Source of the DNA: Cymodocea nodosa
Lineage: Eukaryota; Streptophyta; Magnoliopsida; Alismatales; Cymodoceaceae
NCBI GenBank assembly: GCA_036874045.1
Contig: CM072336.1
Location: forward strand, 25,991,501 to 26,055,500
Length of the DNA: 64,000 nucleotides
Direction of reading: 5' to 3'
In this document: positions 1-11,659 of the stretch, in pieces
Numbering within the stretch: position 1 is the first letter of the stretch
Layout of the letters: each line of letters starts with the position of its first letter
Notes under the pieces: model-generated
The model's database searches: none
What the model saw: only the letters and a program-made list of their open reading frames with translations
Told to the model about the DNA's origin: nothing
Translations under genes and position numbers: made by a program

Positions 1-1760
1 CAAGAGCATTAACAGTTTTATGACATTTTGGTGTAACAAAAAATTGAGTATTAATTTTACAAACAAAAGTCTCAATAGATATAACAATGTTCTTTCTATC
101 CTTTAAAAGATACACCCAACATACCCGTGAGAAATCATCAATAATAACAAGATAGTACCGATAACCATGAGAAGAGGTTATATAGCTAAGACCCCATACA
201 TCACAATAGACTAAATTAAACATAGCAAGACTTTTAGTGAGAGAAACACGAGGATAAGACGAATGACAATGTTTGCCTAGTTGACAAGATTCATACTCAA
301 ACTCAGAAACATCGACCTATGGCAACGCCTGCTGAAGTTTGTGGATAGAGGGATGACTAAGCTGTCGATGCTAGAGAAGAGACGACTCGATAGTAGAGGA
401 CAGTGAGGCAACAAAACCATGTGAAGGTGCATCTCGAGCAAAAACATACTCCCTAGTGTTCTTCTTATGGCCTAAACCAATACTCATTCTCGTCTGTAGA
501 TCCTGAAAGGTACAATGGAAAGGAAAGAAAGTCACAAAACAGTGTAATTGAACTATGATAGAACTAATAGATAGTAAATTCATAGAAAGCTCAGGGACAA
601 AAAAGGTATTCTCAAGTCGAATATCAATAGTGACATCAACTATGCTACATCCTGATATTGGACATGAGTGACCATCAGCTACAGTGACACTTTGAAGGTT
701 GAGAATTTTCTGAAGGCAGGAGAAAAGAGAAGGGCAACCTATCATGTGTTGAGATGTACTTGAATTAACAATCCAAGTTGGTGCCTCACTTGCACGCACA
801 GTTATGCTAGAAGTAGAAGCCAATGATGCAACAGTAAGGGGGCTAGAGCCCTATGCCCACTTCAACCTCTCATATTCCTGCTAAGTGATCACCATAGAAG
901 CTTCCCTAGAGGTACCACCTTTTGCTGATGTATCATGGAACTCTGTCACTACCATTGCTTAAGTAAGTTTGCCAAACTTTTCCTAGCATTTTTCTGACCG
1001 ATGATTGACTTTTCTACAGTGGATGCAAGGAACCCGACGTTGCCTAGTTCCTCCCTGATCGAATCCTAAGTTGGGATGACTATCCTGTCTACTCTGTATT
1101 CCCTTAGCTGCTAAAGCAAAGTTGTTCTAAGTTTCAATACTTGCTAGATTGCTAGCTTTGGATATGCGTAAAACCTTGGCAAAAGTTGATCCTAGATCAG
1201 GTGTAGTATCTCCCCCTAGCAAATGGCCTCGGACTTGGGACACTAACTTTTGGGGAAAGCTAAACAAGAAGGCAACCACCTGTAAGTCATTCCTATAGTG
1301 TTACAATGTCACCAGGTCGGTGGTCGATGGTTGAAAGACATTCAATTCCTCAAAGAGAAACCTCATAGTCCTATAGTACTCCTACATAGACCAACGACCC
1401 ATCTTGAGTGTGAAAATCTGCTCATAGATGTCATAAACCTTTAGAATATTTCTTTCCTTTGCATACATCTACTTGAGAGTATCTTAGATTAACTTGGCTA
1501 GATGAAGCATCATCACACCCTTGGCAACTAACGGTTCCATACTACTTTCTAACCAAATGATGACAGTGGCATCATCAACAAATCAGTCATCATATGTAGC
1601 ATTCTTGATGTCTATCGACAGTTGAGTAAGATACTTGCTCTTTCTTTGTGCAGCTACAAACGTAAGAAAACTCAAGGACCATGTATATTAAGCTCATTGA
1701 GCTTCACTGATAGTCCAGATAAAGGATAGATCATCGATTCCTTCAAAGCCATTCCAAAAC
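1..1760 (-). mobile_element. Ty1/copia gag-protease-integrase pseudogene (partial)
   Basis: Read on the minus strand from about 1760 down to 1, the translation follows the copia order. A gag segment has phrases such as IWLESSMEPLVAKGVMM and FEELNVFQPSTTDLVTL. A CCHC zinc knuckle, CIHCRKVNHRSEKC, lies near 1010-1050. The protease site is WIVNSSTSQHMIG (near 735-780), where intact copies have W-I-D-S-G/A-x-x-H-M. The integrase start (1-370) has CQLGKHCHSSYPR, VYCDVWGLSY and YYLVIIDDFSRVCWVYLLKD. Several in-frame stops occur in gag, and the catalytic Asp of the protease is Asn, so the copy is dead. The longest open stretch is 371-823. The element leaves the window before reverse transcriptase. 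It may lie in the fifth intron of the ERDJ2-like gene if that gene continues leftward. Confidence 0.85.
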
Positions 1761-2059
1761 AAGATTGTAGGTTTAACAGCCACCTTTTGCAATACTAGTG
1801 GATTCAACAGCCACCTTTTGCACCTAGAATCCTACACTAGTCACATCCAAGTCACAATCAGCACGCAGTCATTGCATTAAGGCACGTTTTCATCTTTGAA
1901 CCTTGTTCTTTGTGTTCTTCACTACCTAAATGGCAAAGTCAAAGAACCATAGGGCGTACAACCAATCGTACAAAACGTAGACACACCTTTACAAAAGAGA
2001 TGGACCTGAAGTTCTTAAGAAATCAGAGGTATGCAAGGAAGCATAACAGGAAGAATGCA

Positions 2060-2270
2060 GGATGCACACTGGACGTGTGCAAGACGTGTGCAGACGTTCC
2101 CCCTTCAAATGCGTAGGATGCACAACTACGCACAGGATGTGCACAGGACATGTGTAGGACATGCACAAGTAGCGTGCGGCCGACGTGTAGGTCACGTAGG
2201 GCACAGTTGACGTCGTGCCAGACATACGCAGGTTGCACACTCGCATAGGTCACGCGAGTTCGTGCAGAAT
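2060..2270. repeat. Cluster of degenerate GACGTGTGCA-like repeats
   Basis: This CpG-rich block between copia gag and its primer-binding site repeats short units of the form GGACGTGTGCA, GGATGCACA, GGACATGTGTA and GACATGCACA about ten times in 200 bases. The units are too diverged to give one clean period. No convincing reading frame runs through it; short open frames on both strands are by-products of the repeat. It lies in the 5' untranslated leader of the neighbouring copia element, so it may be leader sequence of that element. Confidence 0.5.
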
Positions 2271-2376
2271 GGCTGGTCGAGTTCCTTGAGCTTGTTCCTC
2301 AGGCAAAGATGTGTGTGTTCCTTCCTTAGATGTGCATGTTCCTTCCTCCAAACAGGACCAAAAAAAAGGAAACCTA

Positions 2377-2480
2377 GCTCTATACCATGTTGAAGTGGCA
2401 ATGAAGGAGAGAAGAAGCCTTCACTTGCATTGTATTTTAGGAAGTAAAGTAGATAAATATATTGTAGGATCGTATGGCTA
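2377..2480 (-). mobile_element. Copia primer-binding site and 3' end of its 5' LTR
   Basis: On the minus strand, bases 2387-2377 read TGGTATAGAGC. This is the plant copia primer-binding site complementary to initiator Met-tRNA (TGGTATCAGAGC) with one base lost. It is preceded by ...TTCAACA, the CA end expected of an LTR. The spacing to gag (starting near 1760) and the orientation fit the copia pseudogene to the left. The LTR itself seems cut short at about 2480, where an unrelated LTR-like block begins. This is inferred from motif order, not from an aligned LTR pair. Confidence 0.55.
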
Positions 2481-2483
2481 CAC

Positions 2484-3990
2484 AAGAGGGGGGTGAATTG
2501 TGTATCTTTAATATTTTCTGAAATATAATTGAAACTTTAAAACTCAAAAACAAGTCGAGACATTGTTTTCATAAAATCATTTTTATTTAAGGTTTCAATT
2601 ACAATATACAATTCAATTCTCCTCAGAAATTGTAGATGCAATTATATTTCGATACCATGTATTATTTAAACAATTTCATAACTACAAATAGAGAAAACTA
2701 ATTTACGGAATTTAAAACTTTTCTCTCTGTTTGAGATCTTTCTTCTTTTTCTTTTTCTTCTTCAGCAATTCTTCAGTGACGAATATCTTGTCTTTTCATG
2801 CTTCACCGAATTTGCTTTCTTCTGATACTTCAAATCTTTAGTGACAAAAATCTTACCTTTTTATGCTTCACTGAACTTTCTTCCACTTGAGAGATTTTCC
2901 CCGAGAAGAGGTGTTTTTGATCCCTGAAAAAGATTTTTCTTTTGGTGTGCAGGGATGGTTTGATCTTTGAAAAGATTTTTCGTTTTGTGTGCAAGGATAA
3001 ATTGATCAACGAGAATTCTATGCCTTTTATACTGTATCTTCATTTCATGCATATCCTTCACGTTTAACTATCACCAGTTTTCCACTTTTCCACGTCTTTT
3101 CTTTTTCCTTCATCGAAACACACATGTTCTAACCCACGTTTATATTTCGAATTTTCTTTAATCATCAGTCTTGGATCTCTGAAAAATTTCCTGCAAAATA
3201 AACTTTCTCGTCCAAAAGTTTTTCATTAGTGTAATAAGAAGTCGTTACTTTAATGTTAACTAAACAAATAACACAAGTATATATATAACTTAACGTTTCT
3301 AACTTAACGAGTTCCTCATGTGCCATTTCACGTGACAAGTACTATAACTAACTCAACGAACTATGTCTATGGTGTTATGATATCTCAACGAACCATCTCC
3401 GTTGTGTTATGATAACTCAACGAACCAGTAATAAACAAATGTTTTTATAATAAGAATTTTACCACGTGTAAAAATAACAACTTAAGTTTATAACGCTAAC
3501 CTAACGCGTTGCCTTAGTGTTCAATATAGCAACTCAACGCGTTTAGTTATGTTAACTTAACGAGTTAAACATGTGCACCTCACGTGATACAATATAACAT
3601 TCGTAACTTATAATTTCACCACGTGTACAACACTAACTTAACGAGTTCGTCTCTTCTTTTACTCACTAACTTAACGAGTTATCACGTGACCTATTTTAAC
3701 CTTTAAGCTTCTAACTTAACGAGTTCTCACGTGACCTCTATACAAACAAAACTCTAACTTAACGAGTTGTCTAAACGTGTACTGTTCATGATACAGAAGA
3801 TATAACATTAAAACGTATCATGCTTTTCAATAAAAACACACGTTAACTTAACGTTTAGCTAAATGAGAAATTAATGCAATGAAATGACTAGTTATTAACT
3901 TTAGATCCAATACAGACAAGTATTTATATCAGTAAGCTTTTTCTGTATTAATTGATGATTTTAATTTCTTTTCACAAGCAATAGTAATTG
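2484..3990 (+). mobile_element. Putative LTR of a second retroelement, preceded by a polypurine tract
   Basis: The string ACAAGAGGGGGG at 2482-2493 looks like a polypurine tract. It is followed directly by TGAATTGTG, the TG start expected of an LTR. No protein domain is found from here to about 4 kb. The block is AT-rich and contains the dense AACTTAACGAGTT/CACGTG array described separately. A pyrimidine-rich stretch with TTCTTCTTTTTC lies at 2740-2765. The right boundary is not defined and I could not find the partner LTR, so the LTR call is an inference from the tract and its position next to another element. Confidence 0.35.
3287..3853. repeat. Interspersed array of AACTTAACGAGTT and CACGTG motifs
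   Basis: Six exact copies of AACTTAACGAGTT occur at 3301, 3554, 3635, 3668, 3713 and 3756. At least six variants occur at 3287, 3350, 3414, 3498 (AACCTAACGCGTT), 3531 and 3845. Interleaved with them are six perfect G-box cores, CACGTG, at 3329, 3463, 3581, 3620, 3683 and 3728. Each 13-mer has short inverted arms, AACT and AGTT. Spacing between copies varies (33 to more than 200 bases), so this is not a simple tandem repeat. It looks like a cluster of binding sites within a long terminal repeat. Confidence 0.8.
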
Positions 3991-3999
3991 AGCAAATAT

Positions 4000-6170
4000 G
4001 ATTATTTTCATTCAGCACACATCATCAAAACAAAAATACTCAACATATATATATAGGAGGATGGATCCATATACCCAACTAACCTAACATACACAACTTC
4101 ATACATAATAACACTCTAATAGTTATCATTATACTACAATTATTATTTTAGGTTAATTGTTGCTTGTTTTTCTTATTGATTATCTTATAAAAATCTCATT
4201 CTAATATATATTAAGTAAATTAGTCATATGTGTCCTTGTCACATATTTATGCCATTAGAAGTAATTCTCATACAGTCACACTCACATCCATGCCATTCAA
4301 TTTGAAAATTTGAGGCATCTGTAACAATGTCCATGTCAATACTCACATCTATTACTTGTATCTGTCTGTACCTAAGCATCATACTATAAGAATGATTTAG
4401 CACTTCTGTAATATGAATATAAATGGGGTTGGTTGGAATCAAGTTTGCAAATATCATCATTGGCTACATTCATGTATATCAATCCAAAAATCAACTTTTT
4501 AAGGCACCTAGGTGATGAGCTAGGATGCCTAAGCCATGCTTATTATATTATTTTTTATATTTTCATGTATATATTATATATATTTAATAATAATTATGTA
4601 TACCCTTACCTGTATTATTTCCTAAATAACATTCAAGTAAATAGACAAGACTAAGATAACATCAAAATATAATGTGTAATAATGCTAATATGTATATTTC
4701 ATAAATTTATATACTTTAATAATTAAGTATATTTTAGTAGTACTCCATCAAAAACTTTATATTTAAGTCTTTTTTGCAATGACAAATATTTAAAACTTTG
4801 AAAAGACATTTAAATAAATAGATCTAGATCCACTGGTTCAAGACAAGAAGAGGTAAACTGCCAAGGTGTGATCATTTCACACCTTGACATCTACGCGTCT
4901 ACTTCAAAAAGTTTGCCATAAACCACACCAACATCGGATAAATCTTAATAGTGTGGTTTGAATAGCATAACTTATCAATTTAATGATTCTGTCGTGCACC
5001 ATAAGAGTACATTGTTAATAGAGACCAAGAAAATATTTTAATAGATCTAAAAACTTAAGACAAAAGATGCAAGGAAAATACTATAAAGTAATATATATCT
5101 TCAACGAAATAGCCCAAAGTTATATAAAGGAATTAATGGAAAGTTCAAAAATGAAAAATCACAGTTTTTTTTTTCAAAATATATACAAGTAATAACAAAT
5201 ATTATATATATATATAATTAGGTCGAGTTGAGTTAACAGGAGACAATCCCATCATTAATCCATCCCCATTTAAAATAAACAGTGAATCCCTGTCCCATCA
5301 GCCAGCACAAAATAATCAGGGAAAAGCCATCTCAATAGTGATGGCACATTGTGATGCACTGCCTCAAAAGTGCAAATTAAGCTTAGAAATGGATATTCAA
5401 ATTCCAAAACCCAATTTAAATCCAAATTCATTTAGCAATAAAAAACCTAAATCTGATAAACAACAATCCGAGTCAAAATTCTTTTATGTGAGTTCAATCA
5501 CATGAATTCTTTTTTTTCAAGTATTTTTATCTATTGTTAAATTTTTGGTTAAAATATGTAAATTTAAATCTTTTCTTATAATTTCTAACTAAGTAGTTTT
5601 AAACTTACCTCTCCTATTTTTAATTTCTTATACACTAAATTATTACTCCTTTCTTAACTAGTAAATCTGACAAACAACAAACCAAATTTGTATTCCAAAA
5701 TTAATATCCAAATCAGATTCAGATTTGTATCTTATCCATCAGATTAAAATTAGATCCAAATCCATTTGGGTAGGCATTTGAGTATCCACCAATTTGAATC
5801 TATTTAGCTATTATGAAGATATCCCCTAATCTAAATCCATTTAGTAACTATTTAGATATTTACCAATACAAATAACAATATCCAATTGTATTTATTATAG
5901 TATCCTCACTATAATAAAAGGACAAAAAACTAAAATATGTTTAAAAATACCATATTTAAAAATAAAAATCACATTTAATCTATCACACTACTCAATTTAT
6001 ATATTTATGTTTACTCAATGAAGCAAAATGTAGAAAAATGTGTTATTAAAATCAACTTCCCTATTTTAAAAGGAAATGAAAGCAAAGTCCTATTTTAAAA
6101 TTATATTTCTTAAAGAATTACTACAATTGAGGAGAGTGGTTTTAAATTGTGGAATATAGGAAATGATAGG
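4000..6170. other. AT-rich stretch without a recognised gene; degenerate ATCCAAATC repeats at 5360-5890
   Basis: No exon or transposase domain could be read here on either strand. From about 5360 to 5890 the sequence repeatedly returns to variants of CCAAATCCAAAT, AATCTGA and TATCCA, a degenerate simple pattern also seen at 22540-23100 and 41700-41830. The short open frames near 4239-4654 have no recognisable family and lie in low-complexity sequence. The interval may be intron 5 of the ERDJ2-like gene or intergenic; the sequence does not decide this. Confidence 0.5.
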
Positions 6171-6179
6171 CATGGGAAT

Positions 6180-6660
6180 GGGGTTAGAATAATAGTTGAT
6201 AAAGGTTTAAGAGATGAAGTTGGAGTAATAAAAATAGAAGTTACAAATAGGAAATGAGATAATATAATTAATGCATGTGTTACAAATAGGTTTAGGATAA
6301 GCTATTAAACAAAATTTTTGGAATAAGCTAAAAAATGATTTTATTAGGAATGGAGTAGAAGTTATACCTATTAGAAATAAGATAAGAGAAAATCGACTTA
6401 GGTAATTTGACCATACACTAAGAAGATCAAAGAATGTATCAATTAGGAAAGGATAATCAAGTAATACCAAAGAAATAAAAAAGGTAGAAGTAGGTTTAAA
6501 TTACTTGGTTAGGAATTGTACAAAGAAATTTAAATTTATGTTATTTAACAGAAAATTTGATAACAAATAGAATTATTTGGAAGAAAAGGATTTATGTGGC
6601 TAACTTCACATACTGGGATTATGACTCAGATTGCTCTTATAAATAATTACGACAATCATG
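6180..6660 (+). mobile_element. RTE-type LINE, 3' end fragment of reverse transcriptase ORF
   Basis: Plus-strand frames between 6360 and 6660 give KIRENRLR-x-FDHTLRRSKNVSIRKG and then, after frame changes, IIWKKRIYVANFTYWDYDS. These match the end of plant RTE-clade LINE proteins, which read roughly KIRENRLRWFGHV.RRP followed by W+KRI+VADP..WD. A stop replaces the Trp after RLR, and at least two frameshifts separate the pieces, so this is an old dead copy. The upstream part (6180-6350) is weaker but in the expected order. Confidence 0.6.
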
Positions 6661-7009
6661 CTCCTGAGAAATACATATTGGAAAACCTCAAAATTACTAT
6701 TTTATTAATGAGAACTTCTAGTAGAAAGAAATATGCAAGCCTTCATATTTTAGATACAAAAAAAGCACTTTTGCAAAAAACTGAAATTCCAAAGCACATC
6801 TCTGTTGATTTAAATTAGGCAGCTTGTTTATCTTGGTTATAAATATTGCTAAAAAGACTTATGTTATAAAAAACATCTACCTATATATGAAATTCACCAA
6901 AGATGTTTTGCCTACATGTTTCATATGAATTCCTTGAATAATTCTTCAAAGATAAAGAGGAGACTGCAATTATTCAACAATTTATTTATTGAAATTCACA
7001 GAATCTCCC

Positions 7010-7300
7010 ATTGTTAAGCAAATTAATATTTCATTCTCAAATATCCGATGAAGAATAAACAATATGTTCTCAATATTTGAGAAAAATAATCTAGCAGACC
7101 GTTGCAATGTCAAGCACCCAAAAAATGACATTTAATTTCTCCAAAATTCATGCCTTGAGCAAAAAGCATATGCACATATATAATACTCTCATCAAATGCT
7201 TTTGTAAATATATGGGTTAAATATTTTTGATAAAAGCCATATGGCCTGGATAACTCATTTGTTGCAGAACAACTTTTAATATACATGAAATGATGATACA
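7010..7300 (-). mobile_element. Possible copia RNase H tail and polypurine tract
   Basis: The minus strand encodes YLTHIFTKAFDES (7140-7240), reminiscent of the copia C-terminal phrase ADIFTKAL. Downstream at about 7010 it has AATGGGAGATTCTG, similar to the GGGGGAGATTGTTG polypurine region of copia elements. The remaining residues are not typical. An alternative is that this is random intron sequence of the ERDJ2-like gene. Confidence 0.25.
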
Positions 7301-7416
7301 CCAGGTATAACCAACAGGACTATGAATTTGACCATCAAATCTGTTATTTCTTAGTAAGTTACGGATCAGCCTCCACGTTATGTAGAAAACTGAAGGAAAA
7401 GAGAAGTATTCCATAC

Positions 7417-10400
7417 CTTGGAGCTAACGAAGGTCTCATGAAATGATCATAAGTGGACAGTGTCCGGTTCATTACATGATTTCCAGTATATTTTGAAGAC
7501 CTTGAGAGATAAATCACTGCTATTATCAAAGGTAGAAGAATACAACCTCCAACAATTCCAAGCAAAAGCAGTCCACTAGATGCACCATTGAAGTTCAGCA
7601 TGAATTGAGGTAAAGCAATTCCCATTTTAAAGCCCTGAGTAGAAGCAGATTAATACAGTTAGTTGGAAGCGGATCAAGAAAAGTGTTTGCATGAAATTGA
7701 GCAATAAAGACTTTTACATTCCCTCTGCTTAAAACTTGGAAGTCCATTGTGAAGTACCTGTTTACCATCTGGATGCCCCCATTTTTCAAAATTTTCACGA
7801 GAGATTGGATCAGTAAGGGCCTGATATGCCTTAGATATGAACTCCACAAAATATTTGTGTGCCTCTGAAAAACAATCATTACATGGAACAAATTAAATGA
7901 GTGAAAAAAAGTACCATAGAAAAGGTCAAAAAATATGATAAAAAACCCAACCTGGGTCAGGATTTTTGTCAGGATGATACTGAATAGAAAGTCTCCGATA
8001 TGCCTTCTTTATTTCTGAATCTGAAGCCCCTAGCTCTAATCCAAGAATACCAAACGGTTCAAAAGGTTCCCTCTGAAAATCATAAGAATAATTTCAGCTT
8101 ACACATTTAGTGATTAGAGCCCTAAGAGAAACAGTAAAAATAAACTACATTACATAGCAATTATCACAGAATATTCCAAAAAGTAAGAAAAGGAAAGATT
8201 AAAAAATAGACTGTTATTCTTGATAATTATATTTACAAAAAATCCCCAATAACTAACATATGTGATCTCTTCTAGAAGAGATTTCCCCATGAAATTTCAT
8301 GGCATCCATATCTTTGACTTTAGAGCATGTACAACAAAATGTAAATGTCCTAGAGAATTTTCCAACTAAACAAACTTTTAAGTAAAGCCTGAATAATATA
8401 AAAAAGAGAATTCAAGTGACTCCTTCCTATAATTTCTTCCTCATTGTTTCCACTTTTGGCATCCATAGATGACTTAACATTACATATAATGACTAAAAGA
8501 TATCCAAGAATATGTATGGATATCTAAAATAAAGCTAATAGACATAGTTGCCATCATTTCCAACTGTAGAGTGCTGACCCAGCATTACCATGTACAAATA
8601 TGCCAGGAGTCATTATTTATTGACCAAACATTGAAATGCATTTGGTTTAAGATATTTGTTGTCAAGTTTATCTACTTTCATGCTGATGTTGCATATTACT
8701 TTTGGTTACTTTGGCATCACCTTTGTTTTGTAGTCAATTATTTCAACAATAATCGATGGCTTAATCTCACTATATGGGACAAATATTGAATCAAAAGTTC
8801 TGAACCTTCCTTCCACTTCAATATTTTCCTGTCATTTCCCCCCGCACTTCCCTTCAGTTGTTTCCATTGTTAAGGAAAAAAGAAATGAGTTAGCCTTTTT
8901 TCTTCAAACCTGTAGTTGTCATCATTGCCCAAGAAACAAGTTAAATAAATAAATATTCCAACAGAACCTTCTACCGAGGATGAATCATTTCCTTCCCTTT
9001 TATTTTTATCCATCACTAAATCTTTTGTTAAATTATATTTCTTAAAATGTATACAGAACTATTTCAAAATCAATTAGTTATGAGGGGAGAATTCACTTAT
9101 TATTTATCTATATCAAGCCAAAATTCATATTTTTTGGTCATTTTTTATGGACTTCATATTTTTTGGTCATTTTCCATTGAAATCCAACACATTGATTTTT
9201 AGAACAATAGAACCAAAGTACAAACAAAACAATGTTAGACACCATGCTTGTAACCACCACCCCTCTCTACAATCAGTTTAAAATTTTTCATATCCTTATT
9301 TATTTATTTATATTAAACTGATGATTTATATATAGTTGCAAATTTAATTGAATTTTTGAGCTTGCCAAACTAAAAAGGGAACCAAAATGAAAATTGAAAT
9401 AAAAGAGTATTTTTTATGATACACTTCAAATGCAAACTGAAGTTTAAATTTTTAACTCTTTTTTCTATAGACCATAGATTATTTTCTCTTCTCCTACTTT
9501 ACGTTTCTCTCACATCCTTATCTATTAATATTAAATTTATGATAATCTATGTACTAAATTTATTTTTTAAGCACACATGCTAAAAAGGAATCAAAATAAA
9601 AAGAAAAGAAAACTGTAAGAGTATTGTGATTCTCACATAAAGTTGAATATGCATGAAATTTAAATATTTAAATGATTTTTTTTGAATAGAGTAATTTTAT
9701 AAATAAAGAACATCCTTCACATTTTAGATCATCATTCATGGCTTTATTATTGTGTTGATTCATTTCATACAAAAACATGCATCTATGACGTTGGCCTCTT
9801 TTTCAAATAATTATAATGTCAACAAAATTAATTTTCTTTTCTTTATTAAAATTTAGATTATAATTGGTTACAAGTAAAATTTTAATTCATTTTTTGTTAT
9901 ATACTATAGTCGAAAAATGTCTAGGTAAATAAGTGATCCTTTGAAATTTTTTATGAATCTAAAGTACATTATAAACAAATAATTATAAATAAGTATATAC
10001 CATAAGAGCATTGTTTTGACTAATAAATATGCATCCAAGAGAAAGCACAATGAACTAAAATTTGTTTTATCTAATTATAAATAACTAAAGTACAATTATT
10101 TATATCTAATTTATTTGATAATGGTGATTTTTTATATATAAGTATATTTATATTTATTTATTTTAATTTAGTACATTTTTCAAAATAATTCCATTTAAAA
10201 CCCTGCTTTTAAAGAAATTAATTTCCAATTAGTATAATGTCCATTTTCTGGTTTTTGACATCATTGTTTTTTTTAGCAGTTTATAGTTTCAAGATTCTCA
10301 CTATTCTTAGATTTGTGATATTTTCCCTCTTATTAACTTTTGGAGATTCACATTCTCTCTTCAAGTTTCTCTACTTAGGGTGCATTTGTTTCATCCTACT

Positions 10401-11617
10401 TCTAGCTTCAACCCATGTCAGGAGCTAGGCACAGAACGGAATAAAAAAAAACATATCATTGCTATTTTAGCATATGCCTAACTCCAATCTGCTCCTAGCT
10501 TCAAGTTTTATATTTGGATGATCCTCAAGTGATGCATGATTTTATTCCCGTGGTCAAGTAAAGAAACTGTTCTTATGATGTGAAAAGCCCTTGTTTGTGA
10601 TACCAACCCTTGCTCGTGATTAAAAATTAAAATTAAAATTTTTAATTAAAAATTATCTTATATAACTTGAAAAAATAATTTCACAACATAAATTAAATTT
10701 TTTTAATATCTATTATATTATTTCATATAATTTATAATATTACAATATCAATAAAAACAGCTTACAATGCACCAAATATCCATTACATTATTTATTTTCT
10801 TAAAAAATGATTAAAGGGTAAATTTGAAAATCTACATATAATACTGTTCTAACAAACAAACACTACTTTTGAATTTTTATTTTTTTCTATTAGAATTCTC
10901 AAAAGCCAGTCATAACTACAGTGTCACTTCTGACTAGAACTGTCATACTATGGAGTTAAAACAAACATAGTCTTATCAGTCTAATCCCTTTCACTTTAAA
11001 GTATCTACAAGTATCCTTTTAAAGCAAATGACTAATGATAGATATCTTATGGTGGTTTATTTTTCCGTCTAATTCTCATTATCCCACTTTTAGTTTTAGC
11101 ATTTTATCTCTATAATTCTTTTCCCAAATAAAATTGTCATGGAATTTTCTACAAGCCCAATGGTTATGTGAATACTGGATACGGTAATAACAAGCATCAC
11201 AAATTTTATTACCTCTTGACCAACATGTTTGATATAATAAACTAGAAAACCCATGATAATCCATAGGATCACAAGTGTTAAATTGCTGCACGTTGAGAAG
11301 TTTGAGATCTGCCAATGGAAGACAAAGCAATCAGATTATTTCTCAAAATCAACAACATTTGCATTATAGGACTACTGTGTACAACTGTACAGGGTATGCC
11401 ACTTAACCTGAAGAAGTTAAAACAAACATACCCTCTTAAAAATAGAGATGTGGTACTTCTCAGACCGTGAACAAACAGAACATTGGCAGTGAATGCTCTT
11501 CGTTTTCTTTGTGGCAGCACGGCACAATTTTGTAATTGTATATGGCACTAATGGCAGTGCCATTATGGTCAACACAAAAAACAGGAACAGGGAGTTGCTC
11601 TCCTCAGCTGCAGCCAT
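7417..11617 (-). CDS. ERDJ2: ERDJ2/SEC63-like ER DnaJ protein, first five coding exons only
   Basis: ERDJ2 proteins are plant Sec63 homologues: ER membrane J-proteins that recruit BiP to the Sec translocon. Exons read on the minus strand are 11617-11432, 11308-11213, 8072-7952, 7864-7758 and 7634-7417. They join in frame with GT/AG borders. The product starts [16 protein letters not shown] (first membrane span) with CxxC pairs in [10 protein letters not shown]. It continues with [17 protein letters not shown] (second span), then a J-domain with [20 protein letters not shown] and the catalytic HPD in YHPDKNPDP, then a third span [17 protein letters not shown] and SSKYTGNHV. The family continues for about 450 more residues (the Sec63/Brl region and acidic tail), none of which I find left of 7417. 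Either a transposon-filled intron separates the rest, beyond the window, or the gene is truncated. A 5'-UTR intron probably ends with TTTTTCAG at about 11650. Confidence 0.88.
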
Positions 11618-11659
11618 GCTTCAGCTTATATACTTTAACTAAAACCTGAAAAACAATGC

